Below are positions 10,400 to 21,546 of a stretch of 64,000 nucleotides of DNA, in pieces (the stretch's first letter is position 1; the number at the start of each line of letters is the position of its first letter). Location: positions 13,542,486-13,606,485 of the forward strand of contig NC_092365.1 in assembly GCF_030848805.1 (NCBI RefSeq), given 5' to 3'. Below the pieces are notes generated by a model. The model searched no databases. It was not told the origin of the DNA and saw only the letters and a list, made by a program, of their open reading frames with translations. Source of the DNA: Temnothorax longispinosus. Lineage: Eukaryota; Arthropoda; Insecta; Hymenoptera; Formicidae. Made by a program: the position numbers and the translations under genes.

Positions 10400-11694
10400 G
10401 GTAATTATGCATATTAGCGACGTCCTCTCCGATGATCTTGACCTTGACATATGTTGTGAAGGTCACCCTACTAAGTGACTTTCAAAAGGTTTTAGCCGTC
10501 GGTCATTGTTTATTAAAAAGTTATAAACAAAAAAAGTTTGAAAAATATAGCAGCTATTTTGAGTTTTGGAAGGCATAAACGACTAATATAAACGTCTTCT
10601 TTTTAAAAGCAGAGAATACTTTTATTTCGCGAAAAAGTCGCTGCTTTACCAAAATACAACATTTAAAGCAGTAAATTGTTGATAAATTGAAGTCTTTTTG
10701 TTAATGCAGTGAATACTTACATAGGTTAGATGACGCGCTTTACTAATATTTAACTGTTTAAAGCGCGTAATCTAACCTATGTAGATTAGTGACGCGCTTT
10801 AAACAGTTAAATATTAGTAAAGCGCGTCACCTAACCTATGTAGATTAGTGACGCGCTTTAAACAGTTAAATACTTTTTATATTAGATATATAAAATATAT
10901 TTCTATGCGGCCGGACTCAAATAGTTTCGAAGATACAGGCTGAGAAAGGATAAAAATAATAAATACAAAAATAAACAAAGGTAAACCGAGGTTCACCCAC
11001 ACCCCCCTCCTGCTTTCGGGGGAGGTGCGGTAGCCCCGAAATAGTTCACGCATACACTTTTCACGCGAACCGAGGTTTACCCACACCCCCCTGCTTTCGG
11101 GGGAGGTGCGGTAGCCCCGAAATAGTTCACGCATACACTTTTCACGCGAACCGAGGTTCACCCACACCCCCCTCCTGCTTTCGGGGGAGGTGCGATAGCC
11201 CCGAAATAGTTCACGCATACACTTTTCACGCGAACCGAGGTTTACCCACACCCCCCCCTGCTTTCGGGGGAGGTGCAGTAGCCCCTCCCTCGCTTCGGCG
11301 TATAGATTAGTGACGCGCTTTAAAAGTATTTAAGTGTCATCAATAAAAACAGTATATATTCAATTTATAACATCCTATAGAATTATGAAGGTCTTTTTAT
11401 ATTTTTTATCATTTTATCTTAAAAAATGGCTTTATCATAGAAGTCGCCAAAATTCCTTTTAAGGGCTTTCATTTTAACCCAAAACGAAGCTTTTCACAAA
11501 GTTTCATCGAAATCGGAGGGGGGCCGTTTTCGGAACTTTAACCCTATATTTTTCAAACTTTTTTTGTTTATAACTTTTTAATAAACAATGACCGACGGCT
11601 AAAACCTTTTGAAGGTCACTCAGTAGGGTGACCTTCACAACATATGTCAAGGTCAAGATCATCGGAGAGGACGTCGCTAATATGCATAATTACC
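10400..11694. mobile_element. MITE-like element, 1295 bp, with 151-bp terminal inverted repeats
   Basis: The ends are GGTAATTATGCATATTAGCG at 10400 and its inverse at 11694. The arms 10400-10550 and 11544-11694 match almost perfectly. An 8-bp target duplication AAAATGCA lies at 10392-10399 and 11695-11702. The interior has palindromic AAAGCGCGT...ACGCGCTTT blocks (10730-10870) and four tandem 81-84-bp units (10984-11300). There is no coding capacity. An 8-bp duplication suits a hAT- or P-type transposase. Confidence 0.88.
10984..11300. repeat. tandem repeat, about 84 bp x 4, inside the MITE
   Basis: Units begin AACCGAGGTT at 10984, 11068, 11149 and 11233. One unit is 3 bp shorter. Each holds a CCCCCC...GGGGGAGG hairpin-prone core. 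The minus-strand ORF seen across it is an artefact of repeat length. Confidence 0.9.
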
Positions 11695-12608
11695 AAAATG
11701 CAGTATCACCTGAAAGTAAAAAGAGACACTGTTTACGAAATATTAAAGATTGTGGATCCAGTTGGAGTTGCCAACCGATTCAGAAATAAGTTACGTCAAA
11801 GGCAATACTTAAGCCCAGGACCTAATTTTCTGTGGCACCTGGATGGTTACGGTAAGTTAAAACAATTTGGCTTCGCTATACATGGCTGCATAGATGGCTT
11901 TTCAAGAAAAATTCTATGGTTAAAAGTAACAACTACAAATAACGACCCTGCAGTTACTGCTCATTACTTTTAAAAACGGTTAAGCAGCTTGAATTTCTCC
12001 CGACAATAATCAGGTGTGACAAAGGTTCGGAAAACCAGCTTATAGGTCTTTTTCAAACTTGTTTACGTAGTAAACATTCTGATAAGCTTGCTGGAAAAGG
12101 AAGTTTCATCGAAGGAAAGAGTGTTAAAAATCAACGCATCGAATCATATTGGGGTCGAATGCGTCAGCATACAGTGGATTTTTACATCCAATTATTTAAG
12201 AGTATCCAGTTGAAAGGTCTATTTAATGGAAGTAATTTTCATATTAAGTGCCTACAATTTTGTTTTGGACCATTATTAAAACACGATTTGGATTATAATC
12301 GGAGGCTATGAAATGAACACCGTATCAGAAAACAAGCAGCCCGAAATCTAGTTGCTGGACGGCCTAATGCATTATTCAACTTACCTCATCAATACCAGTG
12401 CCGAGATTTTAAAAAGCTTATTAACAAAAATACAGTTGAAAGATTAATGGATAAGTTTACAAAAAAACCACAATTGCTTGATCCGATCATAACAGAATTG
12501 GTGGAATTATTAGTGCCCGATGTTAAAACTCTAACAAATCCTACGGAGGCATTGAATTTATATAAAAATATTTTAGAAGCATATGCAACTCATAGAAACA
12601 AAAATTAA

Positions 12609-14079
12609 AAATTTTTAGCTTACCTAATTGTTGTTTTTACAATATAAATTTGATGTAATAATAAAATTTAAACTTAATTTTTTTATTTTTAAATTTTTTA
12701 TTAGTATTTTTTGTTTAGTACAGTTTTAAATGCACAGCATTACATTTATATATTTTAAAATAAGTTTCACAAAACTCTCGTTTTAAAAGTATCCAATTTT
12801 ACTCCTAAAGCTTAAATTTTTAACTTCTAACAGTCTAAATATATTTTTTTGAATTCTGATAACAATATAAAAAATAAAGCACCAGCAAGTTATTAAAATT
12901 AAAAAAAAATACTTAAAAGAAAGTCTCTGAAATATTATTACTAAAATGCTTAAATTTTTTCAAGATTTTCATCAGTGCTCGGGGGGGTATCAATCGGTCC
13001 CCGGATTCGCAATTGGCCTGTATTAGGGTGGTTCGAAGGACCAAAGGGGCAATCCCCTCACGAATGCAAGCGAAATAAAATGCAAGAAAAACGGGATAAA
13101 TCAAGCGAAGCGACTCACCGTATCGCAGCCCGACGCCCTCCTGGGATGGTCTCTCGGCCGTTCTCGTCTGTCCTCTCGGGTGGCGAATCCTCCGTGATAG
13201 CAAGCGGGAGGCGTGCAGGCAGACAAGGTAGCGGGCAAGCAAGCAAGCGAGCAGCAAGCAACACAAAACGGGCAAGCAGGCAAACGCCGTTCTAACGAAT
13301 TCTTCGAGCACTCGACTGTGGCTGATACTCCGTCTTAACTTGTCGGCGATTCTTACGGGAGTAACCGCGTGCTCCGGAACTCTCTCGGCTCGCGCTCCTG
13401 GAAGTACGGCGCGAACGAGTACTATTGTCCCAATAATGGGGCCTGCCACCCGTGGGCGGGCAGCACGAGTCGGGTGAGTCGCGCGAGTATTGACACCTGT
13501 CGCGGTCCGCCAACGTTTCGCGCGAGTCTCAAACCGACGGTAAATTTACGATTATGAGCTTACTGACTAATATACAACGAGTATCAAACGCGAATCAACC
13601 ATATCAATATTATACATGTGCGACTAACTACTATCTTACAATTATGTGCGAACGAGCGCCAACCAATCAGCTTTTTCACAGTTTATGAAAGCTTATGGAG
13701 ATAAAATAATAAAATAAATAGTTACTTAAAACTGCATAATTCTGACTTTTTGACAGCTTCTTAACTTTGACCTATATTTTAAATAACAAATTAAGTTATT
13801 ACAGAAATTGCAAATAGTGAATACATTTAATTTATTATTGACAAAAGTAAAGAATCTAATGGAAAGAATATTAGTTACTTAAAACTGTATAATTCTGGCT
13901 TCTTAACAGCTTCTTTAATGCTATCTGTATTTTAAATAAATTAATCTATAACTGACATTGCAAATAGTTAATACTTTCAGTTTTATACTATTTTAATTAA
14001 AGAATCTAAAGCTTTTAATCACAACCGGTGCTCAGCAAAAACTTTATATAAAAATCATTCTCTCTAATTTCTTATTTTA
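12609..14079. other. non-coding interval with a CpG-rich block and a tandem duplication of about 150 bp
   Basis: AT-rich sequence to 12960, then a CpG-rich block (about 12970-13520) with open frames on both strands but no recognisable protein. From 13718 to about 14015 two diverged copies of a unit of about 150 bp (starting GTTACTTAAAACTG at 13721 and 13873) lie tandemly, just downstream of the kinase stop codon on the other strand. Confidence 0.5.
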
Positions 14080-15776
14080 TTATTTGTCTTCCTCTTCTGT
14101 ATAAATACGTTTGAATAGGTGAAGCAATATAGCGGCATTTGGTCTTTTTTTTGGTTCATGTTCAAAACATCTTTTAATTGTGTCCTGTATTAATACCGGT
14201 ACACCTTCTAAGCATGGTATTTCTTGAGTTTTAACGACTTTCTTCAAATTTGGTATACTAAGTTCAGGCACTACGTTCCAAACTCTTCGTTCTGTGAACA
14301 GTTCGACGATACAACATGCCAGAGACCATACATCAGAGTATGTAGTACCTTGTGCATGTTCAATGAGAATTTCCGGTGGCATATATAAAGGTGTTCCACG
14401 AAAATATTGACCAACAGTTGTTTCTATGGCCGACGATCCATCACATATCTTGCTTAACCCGAAATCACAAATTTTAATCATTAAGAAATGATTTATTAAT
14501 ATATTTTCAGGTTTTATATCTTTATGAAGAATAGTAGGGTTAAATTCATGAAGAAACGTTATTGCTTTACAAATTTGTAATGCGATGGAATAGTTTTCAT
14601 TCTTCTTTACTGCATAATCCAAGGCTTCGTCTCGCTTCAATATGAAAACTGCTAAATTTTGACTCTTGAAGTATTCCATAACGATGTAAAAATGAGATTC
14701 TGTACAACATATACCCATAATGGAAATTAAATTAGGGTGACGAATCTTATCCATCACATTTATTTCTCTGTATATATATTTCTGTTCTTCAGAAGCTTTC
14801 ATCTTCTTCACGGCAACTGTGTTTTTCCAAATTGATAAAATTACACATCCAAATGATCCACTACCTAATAATGTCTTGGTGAACTTAATATCTGATTCTT
14901 CAATCGTAGGTATCGAGAATCTCAATTGATGTTCATTATCGTCCGTAGACCTTGATTCTTCCTGCGTTTTTTTAGAACTCGTGTTAATTTCAGTACTAAT
15001 AGAAGATGCTTTTTTCTTCGATTGAGAAAATGAGATAATTGTTCCGCTATATGACTGTTTTGTCACGGATTTTTTACTGATATCACACTGTTTAGAGTCT
15101 GTCGAAGTGACTGTGGAAGAACAAACTTTTACACTGTTTTCATACTTAACGATAGTTGAAAATAAATATAATCGCAACTGTGAGTTTTTTATTTTCAATT
15201 TATCACTAAAGTCCCAAAAATCAGTATTCTTCTTCTTATTCAAATCTGTGAAATTGTGAAAAATTTCTTCCTGGTAATTTCCTAAATGGATCACTGAACT
15301 GGCCAAGATTTCTTTATTATATATATTTTCCATTGCAGACATACTCATTTTTTTAATTTCGTCAAAAGAATATTTTTTGTTCCGATTCAATTCAACTTTT
15401 TTTATACCACCAATTGGGGCAATAATTTGCTTATATACTTCATTAGGACTTTCTCTGTGCTTCCAACCTACATGTAAAGTTTTCATGACTTTCTTCAATG
15501 GGATCTGTAAAAAATATCTTTCTAAGTACATACAACTGCAATAATGTAGTAACTCATAAATTTTAAGATACATATTTAATACAATTATGCTAGCAAAATT
15601 TTTCAGAATTGTTGAATGAAATAAATTTATTAAGGAAATGAAAATAAACCAATGACGAAATGAATTTGACTGTCATACGTACTGGAATGTCCGGTGATTT
15701 CTGGGATATTAAATCCTTATTTTCTTGTCCGTCAATGATACCCATAATTTCATTAATCCGTCTCCTTTTAGCATCG
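14080..15776 (-). CDS. protein kinase with an N-terminal 'VGWKH' domain, two exons visible
   Basis: Exon 15776-15683 (31 codons, SDAKRRR- to -SPDIP) has an AG acceptor and a GTACGT donor. Exon 2 runs 15504-14080 after a TTTTTTACAG acceptor, and the phase matches. Exon 2 first encodes a module (KTLHVGWKH...YKQI...GGI...RLYLF) that I recall from uncharacterised invertebrate proteins, then a Ser-rich linker. The kinase follows: glycine loop LGSGSFG (near residue 236 of the longest ORF), AVKKMK, REINVM, gatekeeper region YIVMEY, catalytic loop HKDIKPEN (Lys in place of the HRD Arg), DFG, and PPE for APE. The catalytic Lys, Glu, Asp and DFG Asp are all present, so it may be active. The 5' exon(s) are not seen; repeats start about 50 bp upstream, so the gene may be 5'-truncated. 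The kinase subfamily is not certain. Confidence 0.75.
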
Positions 15777-15998
15777 CTGTAAATATTTTTTATAAAAAAA
15801 ATATTAATTATTATTATTATTACTATGGGCTGGTACTACTTCCAGGGCGGTAATCTACCTTAGTCAGCTATGCTTATTCTAACTTAGTCTGCTACTGGGT
15901 GCGTGCGTAGGAATCGCCCAAGTTAGGTGAATCGCAAAGGAGGGAAGAGAAATGTTGGCGACACAAAATAAATGTTTAAAAACTATATTTACACATAT

Positions 15999-16550
15999 TT
16001 ACAGTTGTGGTCGTGTAAGTGTTTTATTAAGTTTGTTCTTAACGCGATTTCCGCCTCGTTGCTTCGTCTGCGTGCTAGCGTCGACCTTAGCCTCTTCCGG
16101 TGCCGTCTGCGTTCCTATCGTTGACGAAACGGCCTCGTCACGTATCGGAGGCTTTGCGTCTGTCTGCGTTCCTATCGTTGACGAAACGGCCTCGTCACGT
16201 ATCGGAGGCTTTGCGTCTGTCTGCGTCGCGACATCCCGAGTCCGTTTCTCTTTGCTTGTGGCAACCTCCGTCGGGCTTGCCTTGCGACGCTTTGCGGAGT
16301 GTACGTCGGTCCCGGTGACGGCTACGTGCGACGTGCTGGTCACGCTAGTTACTTCTGCACGCGAATCCGAGAGGGTAATCTCCCGTTTTCTTACCGTGAT
16401 CGCGTGCAGGGGCGTGGGCTTAGTGCGACGCCTTTTGGTCGGGTCTTCATCCTTCCTGGGCGAAGGTAAAGCGTTCCTGAAATAACCGCGGCGTCTTGTC
16501 TTTGTCGGTCTTGCTATCTGTAGCGTGGGACGCCAGGGTGGCGCGACCAC
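15999..16550 (-). CDS. hypothetical basic protein with TQTD repeats
   Basis: A 183-codon open frame without an internal ATG. It encodes a Lys/Arg-rich N-terminal part and a C-terminal part with two exact-looking copies of a 19-residue unit (TQTDAKPPIRDEAVSSTIG), the product of a 57-bp tandem duplication at about 16107-16220. A TTATTTCAG splice-acceptor-like site lies in the frame near 16480, so the true coding exon may start there. A TATA box and initiator lie just upstream (16577-16615). No family was recognised; it may belong to a repeat. Confidence 0.3.
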   Translation of the reverse strand: MVAPPWRPTLQIARPTKTRRRGYFRNALPSPRKDEDPTKRRRTKPTPLHAITVRKREITLSDSRAEVTSVTSTSHVAVTGTDVHSAKRRKASPTEVATSKEKRTRDVATQTDAKPPIRDEAVSSTIGTQTDAKPPIRDEAVSSTIGTQTAPEEAKVDASTQTKQRGGNRVKNKLNKTLTRPQL

Positions 16551-16576
16551 GCGATTGTTCGTCCGTCGAAGTCACA

Positions 16577-16615
16577 GTCTGACTGTTTTCGAGTGCCGGT
16601 TTCTGCTTTTATATA
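16577..16615 (-). promoter_or_regulatory. TATA box plus TCAGAC initiator
   Basis: On the minus strand CTATATAAAAGC (16615-16604) is followed about 25-30 bases later by CAGTCAGACTGTG (initiator core 16582-16577). The spacing is that of an insect core promoter. It would drive the hypothetical ORF at 15999-16550. Confidence 0.5.
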
Positions 16616-16639
16616 GGAGAACCAAGCACCGTGGTTGGC

Positions 16640-16985
16640 TGGCGACCGAGCGCCGTGGTTGGCGGGCGACTTGCGCCTGTGCCGGGCGACCAGGCGCCGT
16701 AAGTATCGGTAAGCGTCTCGCGCTATGGCCGGGCGACTCGCGCCGTGAATTCGGCAAGCGTCTTACGCTGTAGCCGGGCGACTCGCGCCGTAAATTTCTC
16801 GGCAAGCGCCTTGCGCTGTAGCCGGGCGACTCGCGCCGTAAGAATTCCGGTGAGCGACTAGCGCTGTAACCGGGCGACTCGCGCCGAAGAATTTCGGTGA
16901 GCGTCTAGCGCTACAACCGGGCGTCTCGCGCCGTGTGTCAGCCTAGCGTCTAGCGCTATTGCTGGCTTGGCGACTAGCGCCGGGA
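16640..16985. repeat. GC-rich tandem array, unit about 47 bp
   Basis: Units marked by GCCGGGCGAC occur at about 16681, 16728, 16773, 16820 and 16869, with partial units on either side. Each pairs GGCGACTCGCGCCG with AAGCG(T/C)CTTGCGCT. The array lies upstream of the TATA box at 16604-16615, as subpromoter arrays in some retroelement LTRs do. Confidence 0.75.
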
Positions 16986-17228
16986 AGATCTGCTCGAGCC
17001 CGTAGGGGGTCCCCCTTTATACTCGTCGGTGCAGAAATTAGAACTCGCGAAGCTGCCCCGGCAATGCGACGCCTAGCGGCGTTGCTGCGAACTGCCGGTG
17101 TTGCAGGCATCGCGGTAGGGATGTATTATTGGTGGCGTGGACCGCCACAATTACTATTATCGCGATTATTATAAATTTTAGCATCGTAAAAATCAAACGT
17201 ATAATCAATTTAATGAAAAAAAATTTAC

Positions 17229-17448
17229 CTTTGAGAGGATGAGAGTAAAAAACTTCGTATTCATCTACACCTTCAATTAAATCAAATTCTCCATTTTCAA
17301 TATTAATTCCACACTTGTCTTCTCCATCAAAAAACGTTAAGCCGTCAGCACCTGAAAAATATGCTCTAACGACTTCTATTTTTAGCTTTCTGCGATTTGC
17401 CGGTAATTTAACTGCTGTTTTATTGTCTTTTATTTTGACAAAACTCAT
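17229..17448 (-). pseudogene. first coding exon of a TDP-43-like N-terminal domain
   Basis: The ATG is at 17448-17446 and the exon ends ...CTCAAAG|GTAAAT, a good donor. The 73 codons contain AVKLP...AYFSGADGLTF...INIENGEFDLIEG...EYEVFYSHP, which has the spacing of the ubiquitin-like N-terminal oligomerisation domain of TDP-43 (FPGA-x-GL...GVRLVEG...). The RNA-binding part is not present: within 200 bp downstream (about 17010) the unrelated tandem-repeat region begins. It is probably an isolated exon of a TDP-43-like duplicate. A distant or chance match is possible. Confidence 0.4.
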
Positions 17449-18220
17449 TGTCAATTTTTTTCGTAATGCTTTTTATAATTTCAATAACTAACTTCTATTT
17501 ACTTTCAAAGTAAACGAAATTTTAATCGTTCCTAACCTCTTGGCGACGCCGATTAATTGAATTGTTTACAAAATTTGTCAGTTATAAGAGAGAGACAAAA
17601 ATATATATATTTTTTTGTTATCTCAAATCGATAAGGTAGATACTCGCACTTTCCCCGCACATCTGCACATGTGGGTGTGTGCACATGTTGGAAGTGGCCG
17701 TGTGAACTTGTGCACATGTTGAAAGTGGCCGTGTGCAGCGCCACTTGGCTACAAGTCAACTGTGAGCCAACCCGGCTTCCGTACGTATCGGGCGTATCGA
17801 CTCTGCGACCAATCACAGACGATCCGCCGTTTTTGATACGCTTAACAATCTTTTGAACATTGTTTGAGCGGATCGCACACTCACACAGTTCCATCGTAAC
17901 GTACGTGTGGGTCGAGCCATCCTTCTTGGGCTCAGGTGCCATATTGAGTGTAGAAAGTGCACTAGTAGAGCAGTAGAGAAAAGAGAAGAAACGGAGTATG
18001 TATGTACATACGAGGTGCGTGCAATTAGGAATTATTGCGATCTAATACACAACAGAATACTCAGGAGAATTTGGACAGTTTCCCGCAAAGCTGATCGTAC
18101 GTATTCGATCGTACATATGCGTAGTCACGATGTTCCAATGAAATCCTGAGTGACACTGTTTGTGTTTAGGTTAACCCGAATCGAAGGCCGACACAAGCAG
18201 GATTGTCAGATTCTCGAGGA
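17449..18220. other. non-coding stretch with a repeated CCAAT-type motif block
   Basis: Contains a block at 17783-17829 (CCAATCACAGACGATCCGCC) that is found inverted at 20843-20889. A short tandem repeat of GTGCACATGTTG(A/G)AAGTGGCCGTGTG-like words is near 17660-17740. No coding frame was recognised. The ABCB10 relic follows. Confidence 0.45.
17783..17829 (-). repeat. 47-bp block, inverted partner at 20843-20889
   Basis: On the minus strand it reads CGGCGGATCGTCTGTGATTGG then GTCGATACGCCCGATACG. The plus-strand copy at 20843-20889 is nearly the same. The core GCGGATCGTC-GTGATTGG recurs, diverged, in the palindrome at 20671-20790. The two copies flank the ABCB10 relic. Confidence 0.6.
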
Positions 18221-19443
18221 AGGGCCGCGTGTTCATCGGACTGAGACACTATACGACCAACGCTATCCGGTCCGACGCATCTATGCCCGTAGTACATGCG
18301 GTTAAGGCGAAGAGACGCTCGGAATTGAAGACTTTACTTTTGCTGGCCGCCCCCGAGAAGTGGACTCTGTTGAAGGCCGTCGCCTTGTTGCTCGTGTCGT
18401 CCAGCGTAACAATGGCAGTCCCGTTCTGCTTTGGCAAGGTGATAGACGTTTGTCAATACCGTGGAAAAAACGAATATGAAAGAAAACCTTAATTGGCTAA
18501 CGCTTGCTCTCTTTGTGGTATTTTTCATAGGCGGTGTGAGCAACTTTGGCAGAGTTTATCTAATGTCGACGGCGGGGCACAGTCCCTTAGGAAACAGGCG
18601 TACGCCGCTATCCTTCAACAGGAAACAGCAAGGTTTGACAGAGAAAGTACGGGAGAACTAGTCGGGAGATTGAGCGGTACGTTTCACGCTTTTAATCAGA
18701 TATAACGCATCATTAAGGCATCGAAATCTATCATTTTGATTTCATTATCCTTTTTTTCCAGGAGATACACAACTTATTAGCTCCGCTGTCACGTCCAATG
18801 TATCAGATGGTTTGCGCTCCGCTATTATGGCCATTACAGGAGTGTCCATGATGTTTTATGTATCGCCGTCGCTAGCTCTACTCGGCTATAGTACCGCCTG
18901 TCGCGGTCGTTGCTGTCTTTTGGGGACGTATCTTGAAAAGAATCTCCAAGGATCTGCAAAGTAGTTTTGCAGTGGTCAATACGACAGCGAAGGAAAGAAT
19001 TAGCAATATAAGAACTGTTAAGTCGTTCGCGCAAGAAAAACGCGAGATCGACAGATACAGCGCTAAACTACAAGACGTTCTCAAATTATGTTACAAAGAG
19101 ATTCTGTATAGAGGAATGTTCTTCGGTATGACCGATCTTTCCGGGAACGCTATTGCTCTTTCGGTCCTTTATAATGGAGTGTTCATAGTATCGAACTCCG
19201 ACATAACAATTGGAAGCTTAAGCGCCTTTCTGTGTTGTACGCCGGTTACGTGGGCATATCTCTGAACGGATTGTCCAGGACGTATAGTGAGTTAAATAAG
19301 GCTTTAGGCGCAAATGTTCGTCTGTTCGAGTTAATCGATCGACAGCCGTTTATTCCCATTGAGGGCGGGCAAATTTTAGAGAAAGAATTATCGGGCAACA
19401 TGACGTTCCGAGATGTTTCCTTCGCGTATCCAACGCGAGAGAA
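18221..19443 (+). pseudogene. ABCB10: ABCB10-type mitochondrial ABC transporter, 5' half only
   Basis: The reading frames give, in order, the matrix-proximal start of the membrane domain (AAPEKWTLL...VTMAVPFCFGKVIDV), NFGRVYLMSTAG, QAYAAILQQETARFDRES, GELVGRLSG, an intron with GT-AG ends (18677-18761), DTQLISSAVTSNVSDGLRS, ERISNIRTVKSFAQEKREID and the start of the nucleotide-binding domain (FRDVSFAYPTRE). Frames change near 18450, 18580, 18890 and 19235, so it is broken several times. It ends before the Walker A motif, so no ATPase domain exists. An intron is kept, so this is a DNA-level copy and not a retrocopy. A pair of inverted 47-bp blocks lies on either side (17783-17829, 20843-20889). 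Confidence 0.85.
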
Positions 19444-19477
19444 GATAGCACATTTTCCGTTTTTCGTAGAAAGTTAA

Positions 19478-20842
19478 TGAATTAATCCGAAAAGATATTT
19501 AGTTTTTTTCTTTTTTTCCTTTTTTTTTTAAATTTAAATTTGTTATAAAGTTACCGAATTAGAGAGAAAGTGGACAATGAACACTCTGCAGCTTTGTGAA
19601 CGCAATATGGAAATCAATTATTTTACATATTCGCAAATTCGCGTTGGAATTACTTAAAAAATTAACGCAATTAAAATACTTTTTTTTTTAACCCACGGAC
19701 AAATATATGCGTCAGAGGTACGAATAATAAACCGTGACGATACAGGTTGCGAAATCAAAATTAAATTGCATTTGGAAATAACCGAGGTGGCAATACGAAT
19801 TCATAAAATTTAATGTTGCATAATATCGATTATCGATTAATGAAAGTAATTTGGTTCATAAAAGTGTGAGTGAGATTAATTTCTTTCTCGGCGCTGTAAA
19901 TGCGAACGCTCGTCCGCACTTTCTCTGTATATTTCGTGTTGTGATACTATTCGCTGTAAAACGTATTCTCAATCAGTGATATATATTGTAATGATTACTT
20001 CTAATAAAAATAAATTTGATTAACTGAGTTATTGTCACTGACTCACTCTTTCGCAAATTTATTACTGCTATCTTATTTGTTACTACATATTTGTTATTCT
20101 AGACTATACTAGCTTCTTTGTTAATTAAACGCTATATCAGGTAAGCATTAATTATAACACAATTTTGAATAAATATATTTAATACAACTCAATTTGTGCG
20201 CAGGCATAGAAAATAAGAGAAAATAATAACATTAAAAGTAATGTGATGCTGATATAAAAATCTAAAACAAAGTAGAAAATGAATTACAGTAGAAGATAAA
20301 AATATATTTTGAAATAACATTGCACTGATTTTTTGCCGTACACCGATGTCACGCAAAAGTCACAAAAATTCTTCGGCGAACGCAAGCGAGGTGATCCTCT
20401 TCGAGGAGAAAACGAGGGCGATCTGGATCTGAAACGTAAATCGACGTGGTGACACTGTTCTCGGGGTAATCTAGATGATTTGGATCTAGATTAAGCGGTG
20501 GCGAATACCTTGGCGATCTCGATCTCAACATAGATTTTTTGCCGTACAACTGGCTTCACTTTGGAGGTTATTACGTTTGCCCTTTTAGGTGCATGCGTCA
20601 CAAGCGTGTTTGTGTGCGTGTGTTCAGTACGCGTCGCCAAACGGTCCTACTGTCCCATGGATCGAGCGGATAAAGCGGAAGCGTAACCAGCGGATCGTCA
20701 ATCACGGATCCGTTTCAACGGAATCTTTGAAAGGGCTCTATCGGAAAGATTTTGTGATTGGCGATCTGCTGGTCCGCTTACACTTAATCTGTTGAAATCC
20801 GCTCCATGAAACATTTAGGAGCAAATTTCGGCGTACCAAAAT
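19478..20842. other. non-coding interval
   Basis: AT-rich to about 20330. The word GATTTTTTGCCGTACA occurs at 20327 and again near 20531, bracketing about 200 bp whose minus strand reads MLRSRSPRYSPP..., an SR-like peptide without clear family. At 20671-20790 there is an imperfect palindrome (AAGCGG...CCAGCGGATCGTCAATCAC and its inverse). Nothing else was recognised. Confidence 0.4.
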
Positions 20843-20926
20843 CGGCGGATCGTCTGTGATTGGCTGCAGACTTCGATACGCCCGATACGCGCGTATCGCA
20901 ATACGCGCCATGGGACGGCACCCTCA

Positions 20927-21328
20927 ACTCTTTTACGCGACGCGACGATTTGCGAATACTCGAGATGTTGAGATCTCATATAACGAGTGAACGGATCAAG
21001 TTTTAAGAAGGCTTGATCGATAGCTTGGGTCGATTTGGGAGGGGTTTCTCTTATAATAATAATATTCCGCTACGTGCCCTACGAGTGGAGATATTGCGAC
21101 GAAAAGTCGAAATGTGAAAATTTTTTATTAAGATACTCCTCCTCCTCCTCCTAACGCCGACGTCTCTCATGCCATGCCATCATTTCATTGGCTGCAGTCG
21201 CGTCCTTTTCACTTTTTCGACACCAGGGCGCGTGTGTGTGCTGCGCGAGTGCAGATAGTGCGTTTAGCGCGCTGTCAGCTGTCAGTCAGTTCGTCAGTTA
21301 ACCTATCTCGAGAGACACGCATGTTCTG
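20927..21328 (+). other. SNX4-copy-A leader region (left of LINE)
   Basis: This stretch matches 28832-29216 (copy B) over about 400 bp. Shared landmarks are ACTCTTTTACGCGACGCGACG, CGAGATGTTGAGATCTC, GGCTTGATCGATAGCTTGGG, CCGCTACGTGCCCTACGAG and TTAACCTATCTCGAGAG. In copy B it leads through a GGTAAGTA donor-like site into the SNX4 exon, so it looks like promoter plus leader exon. The LINE at 21329-27010 interrupts it, and it continues at 27025. Confidence 0.7.
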
Positions 21329-21546
21329 GGTGAGTTGCGTGATGGCCGCCGTAACGAACACACGCGTTTTAACCTAGCTAGGATTCGCGAAAAGTTTTAT
21401 CTAATTTTAGGTTTATTTATAGTTAAGGGAAGTAGTTTGGGGATTTGCGAGGGTTATCACCGATAGCTAGGATAGCGAAAGAAAAGGGGAAAAAGTCAAT
21501 TTCCCCCCGTGAAGGGGGGAATAAGACCTATTCGGGGCCTGGGAAA

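Larger units (their letters stand above)
10116..12608 (+). pseudogene. integrase-type (rve-fold) DDE transposase, interrupted by a MITE
   Basis: The first part (10116-10399) encodes an N-terminal helix-turn-helix-like region, and the frame resumes after the MITE at 11695 with no lost codon if one target-duplication copy is removed. All three acidic motifs survive: WHLDGYGKLK, IRCDKGSEN and NQRIESYWGRMR. These match the 'integrase core domain' proteins common in animal genomes. Damage: a short frameshift near 11970, and a TGA at about 12313 where the family has Trp before NEHRIR. A 29-bp tandem duplication (about 10312-10364) also lies in the N-terminal part. The C-terminus ends at 12608. The element's own inverted ends were not found. 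Confidence 0.75.

Noticed and set aside
10877..11251. 124-codon ORF with repeated MRELFRGYRTSPES units
   Set aside because: Units are only the 84-bp tandem repeat read in one frame. One unit differs by 3 bp, so the frame survives by chance.
12913..13557. Overlapping ORFs on both strands in a CpG-rich block
   Set aside because: No recognisable domain, and all frames are open because of base composition.
18249..18543. Minus-strand ORFs opposite ABCB10
   Set aside because: Shadows of the pseudogene, with no independent support.
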